Shown here: piece after piece, positions 35,102 to 43,301 of the stretch
How the letters are laid out: each line of letters begins with the position of its first letter
Position numbering within the stretch: the stretch's first letter is position 1
Made by a program: the position numbers and the translations under genes
Notes under the pieces: generated by a model
Told to the model about the DNA's origin: nothing
Databases searched by the model: none
The model's input: only the letters and a program-made list of their open reading frames with translations
NCBI RefSeq assembly: GCF_014656215.1
Contig: NZ_BNBZ01000012.1
Coordinates: 1-64,000 of the forward strand
DNA from: Streptomyces zaomyceticus
Lineage (GTDB): Bacteria > Actinomycetota > Actinomycetes > Streptomycetales > Streptomycetaceae
DNA length: 64,000 nt
Reading direction: 5' to 3'

Positions 35102-35845
35102 TCAGCTCCCGTACGTGAAGCGGGGCGCCCGGCGCTCCAGGAAGGCGGCGACACCCTCCGCGGTGTCGCCGCTTCCGCGCGCCTGCTCGGCCCAGTGGGC
35201 GTCCCGGTCCAGGCGCCCGTCGGCGAACTCCTTGGCGGCCGACTGCGTCAGCAGCGAGCGCGAGGCCAGCACACGGGCGAACTCGGCCACCCGCTTGTCC
35301 AGTTCGCCCACCGGGTGGAGCTCGTCCACGAACCCGGTCCGCAGGGCCCGCTCCGCGTCGATCAACTCACCTGAGAACAGCAGGTACTTGGCGGCCGAGG
35401 GTCCCACCAGGGCGGCGAGCCGCCGGGTCGACGAGGACGGGTAGACGATGCCGAGCTTCGAGGGGGTGATCCCGAAGCGGGCGCCCTCCTCGGCGAACCG
35501 CAGATCGCAGGCGGCGGCCAGCTGGCTGCCGCCCCCGACGCAGAAGCCCCGGACGGCCGCCAGGGTCGGCCGGGGGAAGGCCGCGAGCGCCTCCTCGGCC
35601 CGTACCGCGAGCGTCTGCTGCTCGTCCCCGGGCTCCCGGAGCGCCGAGATGTCGGCCCCGGCGCAGAAGGTGTCGCCCTCGCCGGTCAGGACCAGGACCC
35701 GCACCGCGGGGTCGGCGGCGAGCCGGTCCAGCACACCGGGCAGCGCGCGCCACATGCCGGCGCTCATCGCGTTGCGCTTGGCCGGGTTGGCGATGACGAC
35801 GGTGGCGATCCCGTCCGTGACGCTGTCCTTCAGCTGCGGATCCAT
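35102..35845 (-). CDS. enoyl-CoA hydratase/isomerase family protein
   Basis: 247 residues, single crotonase domain. CAGADISALRE gives the first oxyanion-hole region; VRGFCVGGGSQLAAACDLRFA the second, but with SQ where canonical hydratases have CE, so the first catalytic Glu is absent; LGIVYPSSSTRRL occupies the second Glu region. The reaction may therefore not be standard hydration. ATG at 35845 has TAGCAT 7 bases upstream and no ribosome binding site (leaderless). It stands alone. Confidence 0.85.
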   Translation of the reverse strand: MDPQLKDSVTDGIATVVIANPAKRNAMSAGMWRALPGVLDRLAADPAVRVLVLTGEGDTFCAGADISALREPGDEQQTLAVRAEEALAAFPRPTLAAVRGFCVGGGSQLAAACDLRFAEEGARFGITPSKLGIVYPSSSTRRLAALVGPSAAKYLLFSGELIDAERALRTGFVDELHPVGELDKRVAEFARVLASRSLLTQSAAKEFADGRLDRDAHWAEQARGSGDTAEGVAAFLERRAPRFTYGS

Positions 35846-35911
35846 GGGCCGGATGCTATCCGCCCCACCCGAACGTACGATCAGGAAGGGGCCGCCAGGA
35901 GGAGGCACCGC

Positions 35912-36586
35912 ATGGCCGAGGACGCCCGCGAGACGCACGACGACCCGGGCCCGGCCCCGGACCCCGTCCAGGAGATGGCACGCGAGGGGAAACGGCTCAA
36001 CCGGAGCTTCGGCTGGCTGGCCGTGCTGGGCGTCCTGCTCGTCATCGGCGGCCTCGTGGGTCTGGTCTACACGGGCCTGGCGACCCTGACCTCGATGCTG
36101 CTCTTCGGCTGGCTGCTGCTGATCGGCGGGGTCGTGGGGCTGCTCCAGGCGATCCAGTCGCGGGGCACGAGCTACTTCTGGCTCGCCGTGGTGGTCGCCG
36201 CCCTGAACATCGCCGCGGGTGTGGTGGTGATCCGTCACCCCCACGGTTCGGCGGAGGCGCTGACGATGTTCGCCGCCCTGCTGTTCCTGACCGGCGGTCT
36301 CTTCCGGCTGGTCGGCAGCGTGGTGGTGCGGGGCCCGCAGTTCGGCTGGACGCTCCTCCAGGGGGCCTTCGGACTGCTGCTCGGTCTGCTCGTGCTGTTC
36401 GACTGGCCGGACAGCAGCCGGTACGTTCTCGGGGTCTTCTTCTCGCTGGCGCTGCTCTTCGACGGCCTCGGCCTGATCGCGATCGGGGTGGGCGGGCGAC
36501 GGATCGTCAGTATGGTGACCCCGGCACCGGTGTCCGGCGCGCCTTCGGAGTCGTCAGAAAGCGCACCCGATCAGTCGAACAACTGA
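35912..36586 (+). CDS. HdeD family (DUF308) membrane protein
   Basis: 224 residues with six predicted transmembrane helices (for example LAVLGVLLVIGGLVGLVY, LLFGWLLLIGGVVGLLQAI, LAVVVAALNIAAGVVV, FAALLFLTGGLFRLVG, LLQGAFGLLLGLLVLF, LGVFFSLALLFDGLGLIAIGV), the pattern of HdeD, linked in E. coli to acid resistance. AGGAGG precedes the ATG. Divergent from the enoyl-CoA hydratase; function in Streptomyces unknown. Confidence 0.87.
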   Translation: MAEDARETHDDPGPAPDPVQEMAREGKRLNRSFGWLAVLGVLLVIGGLVGLVYTGLATLTSMLLFGWLLLIGGVVGLLQAIQSRGTSYFWLAVVVAALNIAAGVVVIRHPHGSAEALTMFAALLFLTGGLFRLVGSVVVRGPQFGWTLLQGAFGLLLGLLVLFDWPDSSRYVLGVFFSLALLFDGLGLIAIGVGGRRIVSMVTPAPVSGAPSESSESAPDQSNN

Positions 36587-36680
36587 CATCGGCATACTCA
36601 CCCGATCGGAAGGCGGCCGATAAGTGTCGACTTCTGGTCAGTAGGCCGGTACGCCTGCGCGCATTGCCAAGACTCGATCC

Positions 36681-37238
36681 GTGGCGAGAATCGAGCACGA
36701 GGGTGGGAACCGTACCGTGGACACGCACGGAGGTGGCCCCGCCCGGCAACCGTCCTACGAAGGAGTCTGGCGCTTCACCGCTGCCGCGGTCGACGTCTCC
36801 GTCCCGCAGGCCCGGCACGCCGTACGCGACCTGCTGGTCCGCCAGGGCGTCCCCCTCCATGAGGAGATCATGGACGGCCTGCTGCTGATCGTCTCCGAGC
36901 TGGTCACCAACGCCGTGCGGCACGCGGCGCTGCTGTCCCCGGAGATAGCGGTCGAGGTCGCGATCGGCCCCGAGTGGATCCGGGTGTCCGTCGAGGACAA
37001 CCACCCGTACCGCCCCAAGGCGCTGGAGGCGGACTACGGGCAGACCGGCGGCCGCGGGCTGCTCCTGGTCCGGGAGATCGCCCAGGAGTCCGGCGGCGCC
37101 TGCGACGTCGAGCACACCGCGAGCGGCGGCAAGATCATCTGGGCGGCGCTGCCCCTGGCCCCGATGGTGCCGGGGCCCGGAGCGACGATCCACCAGCCGA
37201 TGGTCACCAGCCCCCGGACGGACCCGTCAGTTCCCTGA
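36681..37238 (+). CDS. anti-sigma-factor-type ATP-binding protein (HATPase_c)
   Basis: 185 residues. GHKL ATPase domain of the RsbW/SpoIIAB-like kind, usually a serine kinase that binds sigma factors or anti-anti-sigma proteins: N-box LLLIVSELVTNAVRHAALL, G1 VSVEDNHPY, G2 TGGRGLLLVREIA. Streptomycetes carry dozens, often orphan as here. Start uncertain: GTG at 36681 has no clear ribosome binding site; GTG at 36717 is possible. Its 3' end overlaps idi by 35 bases on the opposite strand. Confidence 0.85.
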   Translation: MARIEHEGGNRTVDTHGGGPARQPSYEGVWRFTAAAVDVSVPQARHAVRDLLVRQGVPLHEEIMDGLLLIVSELVTNAVRHAALLSPEIAVEVAIGPEWIRVSVEDNHPYRPKALEADYGQTGGRGLLLVREIAQESGGACDVEHTASGGKIIWAALPLAPMVPGPGATIHQPMVTSPRTDPSVP

Positions 37239-37824
37239 CCGCCGGACGCGCCGCGTCGAGCACCGTCATGAACCAGGCGGAGAAGGGCGCGGCGGCGTGG
37301 CGCTCGGCCAGCTCGGCCGCGGTCACGAACGCGGTGTCCTCGATCTCCTCCGGGTCCGGCCGCGGCTCGGCCTGCACCAGGCCGACGAAGAGATGGTTGA
37401 ACTCCTGCTCCACCAGGCCCGAGGCCGGGTCCGGGTGGTTGTAGCGGACGGTGCCCGCCTCGGCGAGCAGCGTGGGCGAGACGCCGAGCTCCTCGAAGGT
37501 CCGCCGGGCGGCGGCGGCGAACGGCGCCTCGCCCGGGTAGGGGTGGCCGCAGCAGGTGTTGGACCAGACGCCGGGGGAGTGGTACTTCCCGAGCGCCCGG
37601 CGCTGGAGCAGCAGCCGGCCGGACTCGTCGAAGAGGAAGACGGAGAAGGCGCGGTGCAGCAGTCCGGGCGCCTGGTGGGCGGCGAGCTTCTCCGCCGTGC
37701 CGATGGTCGTCCCGTCCTCGTCGACCAGTTCGAGCATGATCGGCGCCGGCGCTCCGGACGGCTGGACACCGTTCGACACGATCTCCGGCGAGATCTGAGC
37801 CGCGGTGGCTGGTGTGGTCGGCAT
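37204..37824 (-). CDS. idi: isopentenyl-diphosphate delta-isomerase, type I
   Basis: 206 residues. Interconverts IPP and DMAPP, supplying the starter for prenyl diphosphates. Nudix-like fold with HRAFSVFLFDESGRLLLQRRA, the active-site Cys in WSNTCCGHPYPGE, and the metal-binding NHLFVG region. ATG at 37824 follows AAGG at six bases; ATG 37830 lacks spacing. Inference: with the hopanoid genes 11 kb away it may serve the same isoprenoid supply, and S. coelicolor has idi (SCO6750) in the same relative place. Its stop lies inside the convergent ATPase gene. Confidence 0.93.
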   Translation of the reverse strand: MPTTPATAAQISPEIVSNGVQPSGAPAPIMLELVDEDGTTIGTAEKLAAHQAPGLLHRAFSVFLFDESGRLLLQRRALGKYHSPGVWSNTCCGHPYPGEAPFAAAARRTFEELGVSPTLLAEAGTVRYNHPDPASGLVEQEFNHLFVGLVQAEPRPDPEEIEDTAFVTAAELAERHAAAPFSAWFMTVLDAARPAVRELTGPSGGW

Positions 37825-37976
37825 ACCCATCCTTCGCTTCGGTCCTCGCCCCGATGGGGCCACCTCAGTCTGCCGTACAAAAGCGGCTTGTCCGTACTTC
37901 GGCGGCCGGACGTGGCCGCTCCCACCGCACCGGAGCACGTCCGGCGCGGCGGGAGCGGAGGGGCGGCCCGGGGCGA

Positions 37977-39224
37977 CTAGACCCCGAAAGCCGCCGGATA
38001 GGCGATCGTGCCCGCCGGAACGGGTACGGAGTCGTCCAGGACGAGCGCCATCATCGCCTCGTCCGGAACCTCGAAACCTGGCTTGATCGCATACTCAGAC
38101 GCACGTACGAACCCGAACTTCGGGTAGTACTCCGGATGGCCCAGGACCAGGACGAGCGACTCCCCCCGCAGTCGTGCCGCGTCGAGCACCGCCCGGACGA
38201 CGGCCTGCCCGGCCCCCGTCCGCTGGTACTCCGGCGCCACCGCGACCGGGGCGAGAGCCGCCGCGGGGGCGCCGCCCACCCGGCAGCGGGTGATCAGGGC
38301 GTGCGCCGCGACCGAACCGTCGGGAGCCTCGGCCACGTACGAGAGGCCCGGGAGCCAGGCGTCCGGGTCCCGCCGGAGCGCGTCGACCAGATCGGCCTCC
38401 GCGTCCGAACCGAAGGCGGCCGCCACCAGCGGACGGACCGCCGCGGCCTCGCCGGCGCCCTCCGGACGGGTGCGCCAGCGGGGATCGGCGGGCCGCAGGA
38501 CGAATCCCGCGTATCCGTAGTCGGAGCCGTGCTCGCGCCGCAGCGCGATCTCGGCACGGGCCCCGGCCACCGCCTCGGCCATGCCGGGGACGGTGGTGTC
38601 CGCCGCCTCGGCGTGCGCGGCGAGCGGGACGTAGTACTCGTCCCAGTCGCCGTCGGGCTGCGTCACGGTCCCCAGGACGTGATAGCCGGCCGCGACCGCC
38701 GCCGCCGCGTTCCCGGTGACGGTACGGAGCGGGTAGTGCTCCTCCCAGAAGGCGCGGGCCACGGGGCCCGGCTCCCCGGTGGTCCAGACGCACTCGGTGA
38801 GCACCAGGGTGCCGCCGGGAGCCAGCAGCCTGCGCCACTCGGTCAGCGCCCGGTCGAAGCCGAGCACGAAGACCGAGCTCTCGGCCCAGACCAGGTCGAA
38901 GGAGCCGTCGGGGAACGGCAGTGCGCCCATGTCGGCGCGGAGGGTGTGGATCGAGCCGTCGAGCCCACGGTCGGCCGCCGCCTCGCGCAGCTCGGCGAGG
39001 AACGGCTCATGGGTGTCGACGGCGGTCACCTCGGCGCCCGCCTCGGCGGCCAGGAGCAGCGCGGAACGGCCCGGGCCGCAGCCCAGGTCGAGCACCCGCG
39101 GACGCTCGGGAAGCAGCCCGGCGAGCGCGAGGAGCCGACGGGTGGTGGCGTCGGAGCCGGGGCCCTGCCGCGGAAGACCGTGGTGCAGGGCGAAGAAGGA
39201 ATCGTGCAGAGTGTTGTCGGACAA
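37977..39224 (-). CDS. SAM methyltransferase - GNAT acetyltransferase fusion
   Basis: 415 residues, two domains. Residues about 1-240: class I SAM methyltransferase with VLDLGCGPGRSALLLAAEAGAEVTAVD and the motif LAPGGTLVLTECVW. Residues about 255-415: GNAT N-acetyltransferase with LAPVAVAPEYQRTGAGQAVV (acyl-CoA loop) and LGHPEYYPKFGF typical of the YhbS-like branch. Start is TTG at 39224 with AAGGG nine bases upstream. A 23-codon leader ORF with a good ribosome binding site precedes it by 67 bases. No partner genes; substrates unknown. Confidence 0.85.
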   Translation of the reverse strand: MSDNTLHDSFFALHHGLPRQGPGSDATTRRLLALAGLLPERPRVLDLGCGPGRSALLLAAEAGAEVTAVDTHEPFLAELREAAADRGLDGSIHTLRADMGALPFPDGSFDLVWAESSVFVLGFDRALTEWRRLLAPGGTLVLTECVWTTGEPGPVARAFWEEHYPLRTVTGNAAAAVAAGYHVLGTVTQPDGDWDEYYVPLAAHAEAADTTVPGMAEAVAGARAEIALRREHGSDYGYAGFVLRPADPRWRTRPEGAGEAAAVRPLVAAAFGSDAEADLVDALRRDPDAWLPGLSYVAEAPDGSVAAHALITRCRVGGAPAAALAPVAVAPEYQRTGAGQAVVRAVLDAARLRGESLVLVLGHPEYYPKFGFVRASEYAIKPGFEVPDEAMMALVLDDSVPVPAGTIAYPAAFGV

Positions 39225-39291
39225 CGTGGGAAACCCTTGGTGAGAGGGTCCCGGCCGACGACGTGACGGACCGGTGGGAACCGGGATCAGG

Positions 39292-39363
39292 TCAGCCGGA
39301 GACCCGGAGGCTGAGGGAGGACCGGGTGCTGCCGCTCGGGGCAGCCTCCATCGCGACGGTCAT
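39292..39363 (-). CDS. 23-residue putative leader peptide
   Basis: ATG (complement of 39361-39363) preceded by GAGGAG opens a short frame ending at TGA 39292. The peptide begins MTVAMEAAPSGS and ends SLSLRVSG (Ser-rich). GCTGCC and GGGCAGC within it form a stem, and GC-rich dyads lie between it and the methyltransferase-GNAT start. This is the layout of translational attenuators, but no signal is identifiable. Confidence 0.45.
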   Translation of the reverse strand: MTVAMEAAPSGSTRSSLSLRVSG

Positions 39364-39422
39364 CAACCTCAGCTCCTCTCTCCACACGTTCGTGCGAAAA
39401 GGCTAACAGGCGGGCCCGGTCC

Positions 39423-40364
39423 TCACAGGCAGAGCTTCGCCTCGTGCTCCGCGTGCCCGACCGGCTCCAACTGGAAGGTGCAGTGCTCGACGTCGAAGTG
39501 CGAGCCCAGGCACCCCTGGAGGGAGTGGAGCATCTTCTCGTGGCCGACCGAGTCCAGCGCGCCCTGGTCCACGACCACGTGCGCGGAGAGCACCGGCATG
39601 CCCGAGGTGATCGTCCAGGCGTGCAGATCGTGGACGTCCTCGACTCCGGGCAGGGCCAGGATGTGGGCCCGGACCTCCGCCATGTCGACGCCCTTGGGGG
39701 CGGCCTCCAGAAGGACGTCCAGGGTCTCGCGCAGCAGCTTGATCGTGCGGGGGACGATCATCAGGCCGATGGCGATCGAGGCGATCGGGTCGGCGTACTG
39801 CCAGCCCGTGAGCAGGATGATCGTGGCCGCCACGATCACGGTGACCGAGCCCAGGGCGTCGGCGAGCACCTCCAGGTACGCCCCGCGCACATTGAGGCTG
39901 TCCTTCTGGCCGCGCATGAGCAGGGACAGGGAGATCACGTTGGCGACCAGACCGATCACCGCGAAGACGATCGTGAGACCGCCCTTGGTCTCGGCCGGCT
40001 CCATGAAGCGCTGGATCGCCTCGTACAGCACATAGCCGCCGACGACGAGGAGCAGCAGACAGTTGGCGAGCGCCGCCAGGATCTCGGCCCGCGCGTACCC
40101 GAACGTGCGGTTCCCGGACGGCGGCCGGTTCGCGAAGTGGATCGCGAGGAGCGCCATCGCGAGGCCGACCGCGTCGGTCGCCATGTGCGCCGCGTCGGCG
40201 ATCAGGGCGAGCGAGTCGGCGAGCAGACCGCCGATGATCTCGATCACCATCACGGAGAGCGTGATGCCGAGTGCGATCCGCAGCCGGTTCTTGTACGCGG
40301 CCCCGGCGGTGCCCGTCGGCGGCGGGCCGCCGTGACTGTGCCCGTGGTCGTGTCCAGCCCCCAT
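39423..40364 (-). CDS. cation diffusion facilitator (CzcD/ZitB-like)
   Basis: 313 residues, six transmembrane helices and a cytosolic C-domain; exports Zn or similar divalent metals in exchange for protons. The first metal site in TM2 is seen as ADAAHMATDAVG (HxxxD). In TM5 the usual His is Glu (YLEVLADALGS), which can shift metal choice. The His-rich N-terminus (GHDHGHSHGG) fits a metal-loading loop. ATG at 40364 follows GGAGG at seven bases. An ACGGT/ACCGT dyad (40439-40455) is upstream and could be a metalloregulator site. Confidence 0.9.
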   Translation of the reverse strand: MGAGHDHGHSHGGPPPTGTAGAAYKNRLRIALGITLSVMVIEIIGGLLADSLALIADAAHMATDAVGLAMALLAIHFANRPPSGNRTFGYARAEILAALANCLLLLVVGGYVLYEAIQRFMEPAETKGGLTIVFAVIGLVANVISLSLLMRGQKDSLNVRGAYLEVLADALGSVTVIVAATIILLTGWQYADPIASIAIGLMIVPRTIKLLRETLDVLLEAAPKGVDMAEVRAHILALPGVEDVHDLHAWTITSGMPVLSAHVVVDQGALDSVGHEKMLHSLQGCLGSHFDVEHCTFQLEPVGHAEHEAKLCL

Positions 40365-40779
40365 GACATGGCCTCCAGATCGTGTGTGCGCGAGTGCCCC
40401 GAATCGCAAGTCAACTACGGGTGGGGGGTATGTGCAACACGGTACTGAACACCGTTGTCATATGCTCTGACCTGCGGTGATGCGAGCGGGACCGGCCATG
40501 GCGGGAGGGTGACGCCCGAGGGCCCCGCAGGGGGCCGGAACCGTGGTTTGTGAGGCGGGCCACCGATCGCCCATGATGATCTCCGCAGGGCGCGGCGCAA
40601 CCGTGAGGACACGGGTGGGCCCGGGGGAGTCCTGCCCGCGAAGCCTCGGTGAACTCACGCTTCTGTTCATCCGATAGCCTCAGCCGACGTGTCGCCGCCC
40701 CGTGCCGGGCCGCACCGCCGCGCCCGGGGCCGCCATGGGTCCCGCCGGCCCCTCCGTCAGCTCCAAGGAGTGAGTTCGT
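40365..40779. promoter_or_regulatory. 415-bp divergent intergenic region
   Basis: Between the cation exporter and the CDP-alcohol operon. It holds the ACGGT/ACCGT dyad at 40439-40455, a plausible -10 TAGCCT at 40675-40680 giving a leader of about 90 bases for the operon, and AAGGAG at 40765-40770 as ribosome binding site. No gene is seen. Confidence 0.5.
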
Positions 40780-40782
40780 CTG
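40765..40782 (+). promoter_or_regulatory. ribosome binding site and CTG start codon
   Basis: AAGGAG (40765-40770), nine spacer bases, then CTG at 40780. In this frame TGA precedes at 40771, and only GTT, CGT and CTG lie before clear coding sequence; the next ATG, GTG or TTG is GTG at 40957. Coding-type third-base bias runs right back to the CTG. So initiation at CTG is the best reading. Confidence 0.7.
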
Positions 40783-42567
40783 TCGACCGCCATCCTCACC
40801 GGTCCGCCGGCACCCGGATCCTCGCTCGACGGAGATCTGAGGTCGCTCGGCTTCGACGTCAAGGCCGCCTCCGGCGCCGACGAGGCCGGTGCCCTGCTGG
40901 CCGCCGTCCCCGCGGGTGAGCGCGTCGCGCTCGTCGACCCCCGGTTCGTCGGCCATGTGCACGCGCTCCGCCTCGCCCTCACCGACCCCCGGTTCCCCGC
41001 GGCCGCCGCACCCGGCGCGCTCACCGCGCAGAGCGGGGCCCGCCCCGCGCTCGCCCGCGCCCTGACCGCCGCGGGCACCTCCGGGGCCGACGACCTCACC
41101 GGCACGCTCGCCGAGGCTCTCGACGCCGACGGCGTCGCCGTGCACCGGCCCCAGCTGGGCACCCTCGTCGCCACCGTCCCCGCAGACGCCGAGGCCCGCC
41201 ACGAGGCCCGCGCCGCCGTGGACGCCGTCGACGACGAGGCCGTACGCCTCCGCTCGGCGGTCAAGGCCCACGACGGCTTCTTCACCACCTTCTTCATCAG
41301 CCCGTACTCGCGCTACATCGCCCGCTGGTGCGCCCGCCGCGGACTGACCCCCAACCAGGTCACCACCGCGTCGCTGCTCACCGCCCTGATCGCGGCGGGC
41401 TGCGCGGCGACCGGCGAGCGCGGCGGCTACGTCGCCGCCGGCGTCCTCCTCCTCGTCTCCTTCGTCCTGGACTGCACCGACGGGCAGCTCGCCCGGTACG
41501 CGCTGAAGTACTCGACGATGGGCGCCTGGCTCGACGCCACCTTCGACCGCGCCAAGGAGTACGCCCTCTACGCGGGCCTCGCCCTCGGCGCGGCCCGCAA
41601 CGGCGACGACGTCTGGGCCCTGGCCCTCGGCGCGATGATCCTGATGACCTGCCGGCACGTGGTGGACTTCTCGTTCAACGAGGCCAACCACGACGCCACC
41701 GCCAACACCAGCCCCACGGCGGCCCTCTCCGACCGGCTCGACAGCCTCGGCTGGACCGTGTGGGCCCGCCGCATGATCATCCTGCCGATCGGCGAGCGCT
41801 GGGCGATGATCGCCGTCCTCACCGCCGTCACCAACCCCCGGATCGTCTTCTGGGCGCTGATCATCGGCTGCGCCTTCGGCGCCTGCTACACCACCGCGGG
41901 CCGTGTCCTGCGCTCCCTGACCCGCAGGGCGAAGCGCACCGACCGGGCCGCCCAGGCCCTGGCCGACCTCGCGGACTCCGGCCCGCTCGCCGGGATCGTC
42001 GCGCGCGTCCTCGCCCGCACCGGTCCGCGCCTCCCCGGCGTCGTGCTCGCGGCCGTCGCCACCGGCGCACTCCTCGCCACGGTCCTGGCCCGGCCCTTCG
42101 GCGACCGCCAGATCGTGATCATCGCGGTCTTCTACGTGGTCCTCTCCGGCGCGGCCGTCGCCCGCCCCCTCAAGGGCGCCCTCGACTGGCTCGTACCGCC
42201 GCTCTTCCGCGCCGCCGAGTACACCACCGTTCTCGTGCTGGCCGCCCGCTCCGACTCGGCGCACGCCCTCCCGGCGGCGTTCGGGCTGGTCGCGGCCGTC
42301 GCCTACCATCACTACGACACGGTGTACCGCATCCGCGGAGGCACCGGCGCGCCGCCCGCCTGGCTGGTGCGCGTCACCGGCGGACACGAGGGGCGCACGC
42401 TCCTGGTGACCGTCCTCGCCGCCCTCCTGGCGGACCGCGGTGACGACTTCACCCTGGCACTGACCGCCCTCGCGGTCGCCGTCGCGCTCGTGGTGCTCGT
42501 GGAGTCCATCCGTTTCTGGGTCTCCTCCGGAGCACCCGCCGTTCACGACGAAGGAGAAACAGCATGA
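40780..42567 (+). CDS. CDP-alcohol phosphotransferase with N-terminal extra domain
   Basis: 595 residues if started at CTG 40780. Residues about 1-160 are a soluble alpha/beta region of unknown function (STAILTGPPAPGSS, LVDPRFVGHVHALRLALTD), possibly a relic of a nucleotidyltransferase domain. From about 180 on there are multiple membrane helices and the CDP-alcohol phosphotransferase motif complete: DCTDGQLAR then GAWLDATFD, i.e. DxxDGxxARx8GxxxDxxxD with all four Asp. A long membrane C-domain follows. It swaps CMP from a CDP-alcohol for an acceptor alcohol. First gene of the seven-gene operon; stop overlaps the next ATG (ATGA). Confidence 0.85.
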   Translation: MSTAILTGPPAPGSSLDGDLRSLGFDVKAASGADEAGALLAAVPAGERVALVDPRFVGHVHALRLALTDPRFPAAAAPGALTAQSGARPALARALTAAGTSGADDLTGTLAEALDADGVAVHRPQLGTLVATVPADAEARHEARAAVDAVDDEAVRLRSAVKAHDGFFTTFFISPYSRYIARWCARRGLTPNQVTTASLLTALIAAGCAATGERGGYVAAGVLLLVSFVLDCTDGQLARYALKYSTMGAWLDATFDRAKEYALYAGLALGAARNGDDVWALALGAMILMTCRHVVDFSFNEANHDATANTSPTAALSDRLDSLGWTVWARRMIILPIGERWAMIAVLTAVTNPRIVFWALIIGCAFGACYTTAGRVLRSLTRRAKRTDRAAQALADLADSGPLAGIVARVLARTGPRLPGVVLAAVATGALLATVLARPFGDRQIVIIAVFYVVLSGAAVARPLKGALDWLVPPLFRAAEYTTVLVLAARSDSAHALPAAFGLVAAVAYHHYDTVYRIRGGTGAPPAWLVRVTGGHEGRTLLVTVLAALLADRGDDFTLALTALAVAVALVVLVESIRFWVSSGAPAVHDEGETA

Positions 42568-43301
42568 TCGGCCTCGTACTGGCAGCCGGTGCCGGACGCC
42601 GTCTGCGTCCCTACACGGACACGCTTCCGAAGGCCCTCGTGCCGGTCGACGGTGACATCACCATCCTCGACGGAACGCTGAAGAACTTCGCCGAGATCGG
42701 CCTCACCGAGGTCGCGATCGTCGTCGGCTACCGCAAGGAGGCCGTCTACGACCGCAAGGAGGCCCTGGAGGCGAAGTACGGGCTCAAGCTCACCCTCGTC
42801 GACAACGACAAGGCCGAGGAGTGGAACAACGCCTACTCCCTGTGGTGCGCCCGTGAGGTCCTCAAGCGCGGTGTGATCCTCGCCAACGGCGACACCGTCC
42901 ACCCGGTCTCCGTCGAGAAGACCCTGCTCGCCGCCCGCGGCGACGGCAAGAAGATCATCCTCGCCCTCGACACGGTGAAGAGCCTCGCCGACGAGGAGAT
43001 GAAGGTCATCACCGCCGAGGGCAAGGGCGTCCAGCGCATCACCAAGCTGATGGACCCGGCCACCGCCACCGGCGAGTACATCGGTGTCACCCTCATCGAG
43101 GCCGAGGCCGCCGAGGAGCTCGCCGACGCCCTCAAGGCCACCTTCGAGCGCGACCCCGACCTGTACTACGAGGACGGCTACCAGGAGCTCGTGAACCGCG
43201 GCTTCACCGTCGACGTCGAGCCCATCGGTGACGTCAAGTGGGTCGAGATCGACAACCACGACGACCTCGCGAAGGGCCGTGAGATCGCGTGCCAGTACTG
43301 A
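42564..43301 (+). CDS. sugar/polyol-phosphate nucleotidyltransferase
   Basis: 245 residues. NTP_transferase fold with GLVLAAGAGRRLRPYTDTLPKALVPV as pyrophosphorylase signature and WVEIDNHDDL near the end. In size and layout it resembles cytidylyltransferases such as inositol-1-phosphate cytidylyltransferase and LicC-type enzymes. Between two CDP-alcohol transferases, CTP is the likely nucleotide and a CDP-polyol the product; that is inference. Overlaps the preceding gene by 4 and the following by 13 bases, so stoichiometric coupling is likely. Confidence 0.85.
   Translation: MIGLVLAAGAGRRLRPYTDTLPKALVPVDGDITILDGTLKNFAEIGLTEVAIVVGYRKEAVYDRKEALEAKYGLKLTLVDNDKAEEWNNAYSLWCAREVLKRGVILANGDTVHPVSVEKTLLAARGDGKKIILALDTVKSLADEEMKVITAEGKGVQRITKLMDPATATGEYIGVTLIEAEAAEELADALKATFERDPDLYYEDGYQELVNRGFTVDVEPIGDVKWVEIDNHDDLAKGREIACQY

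Noticed and set aside
40957..42567. GTG at 40957 as start of the first CDP-alcohol phosphotransferase
   Set aside because: It has no suitable ribosome binding site and would ignore 177 bases of in-frame sequence with coding bias that follow AAGGAG and CTG.
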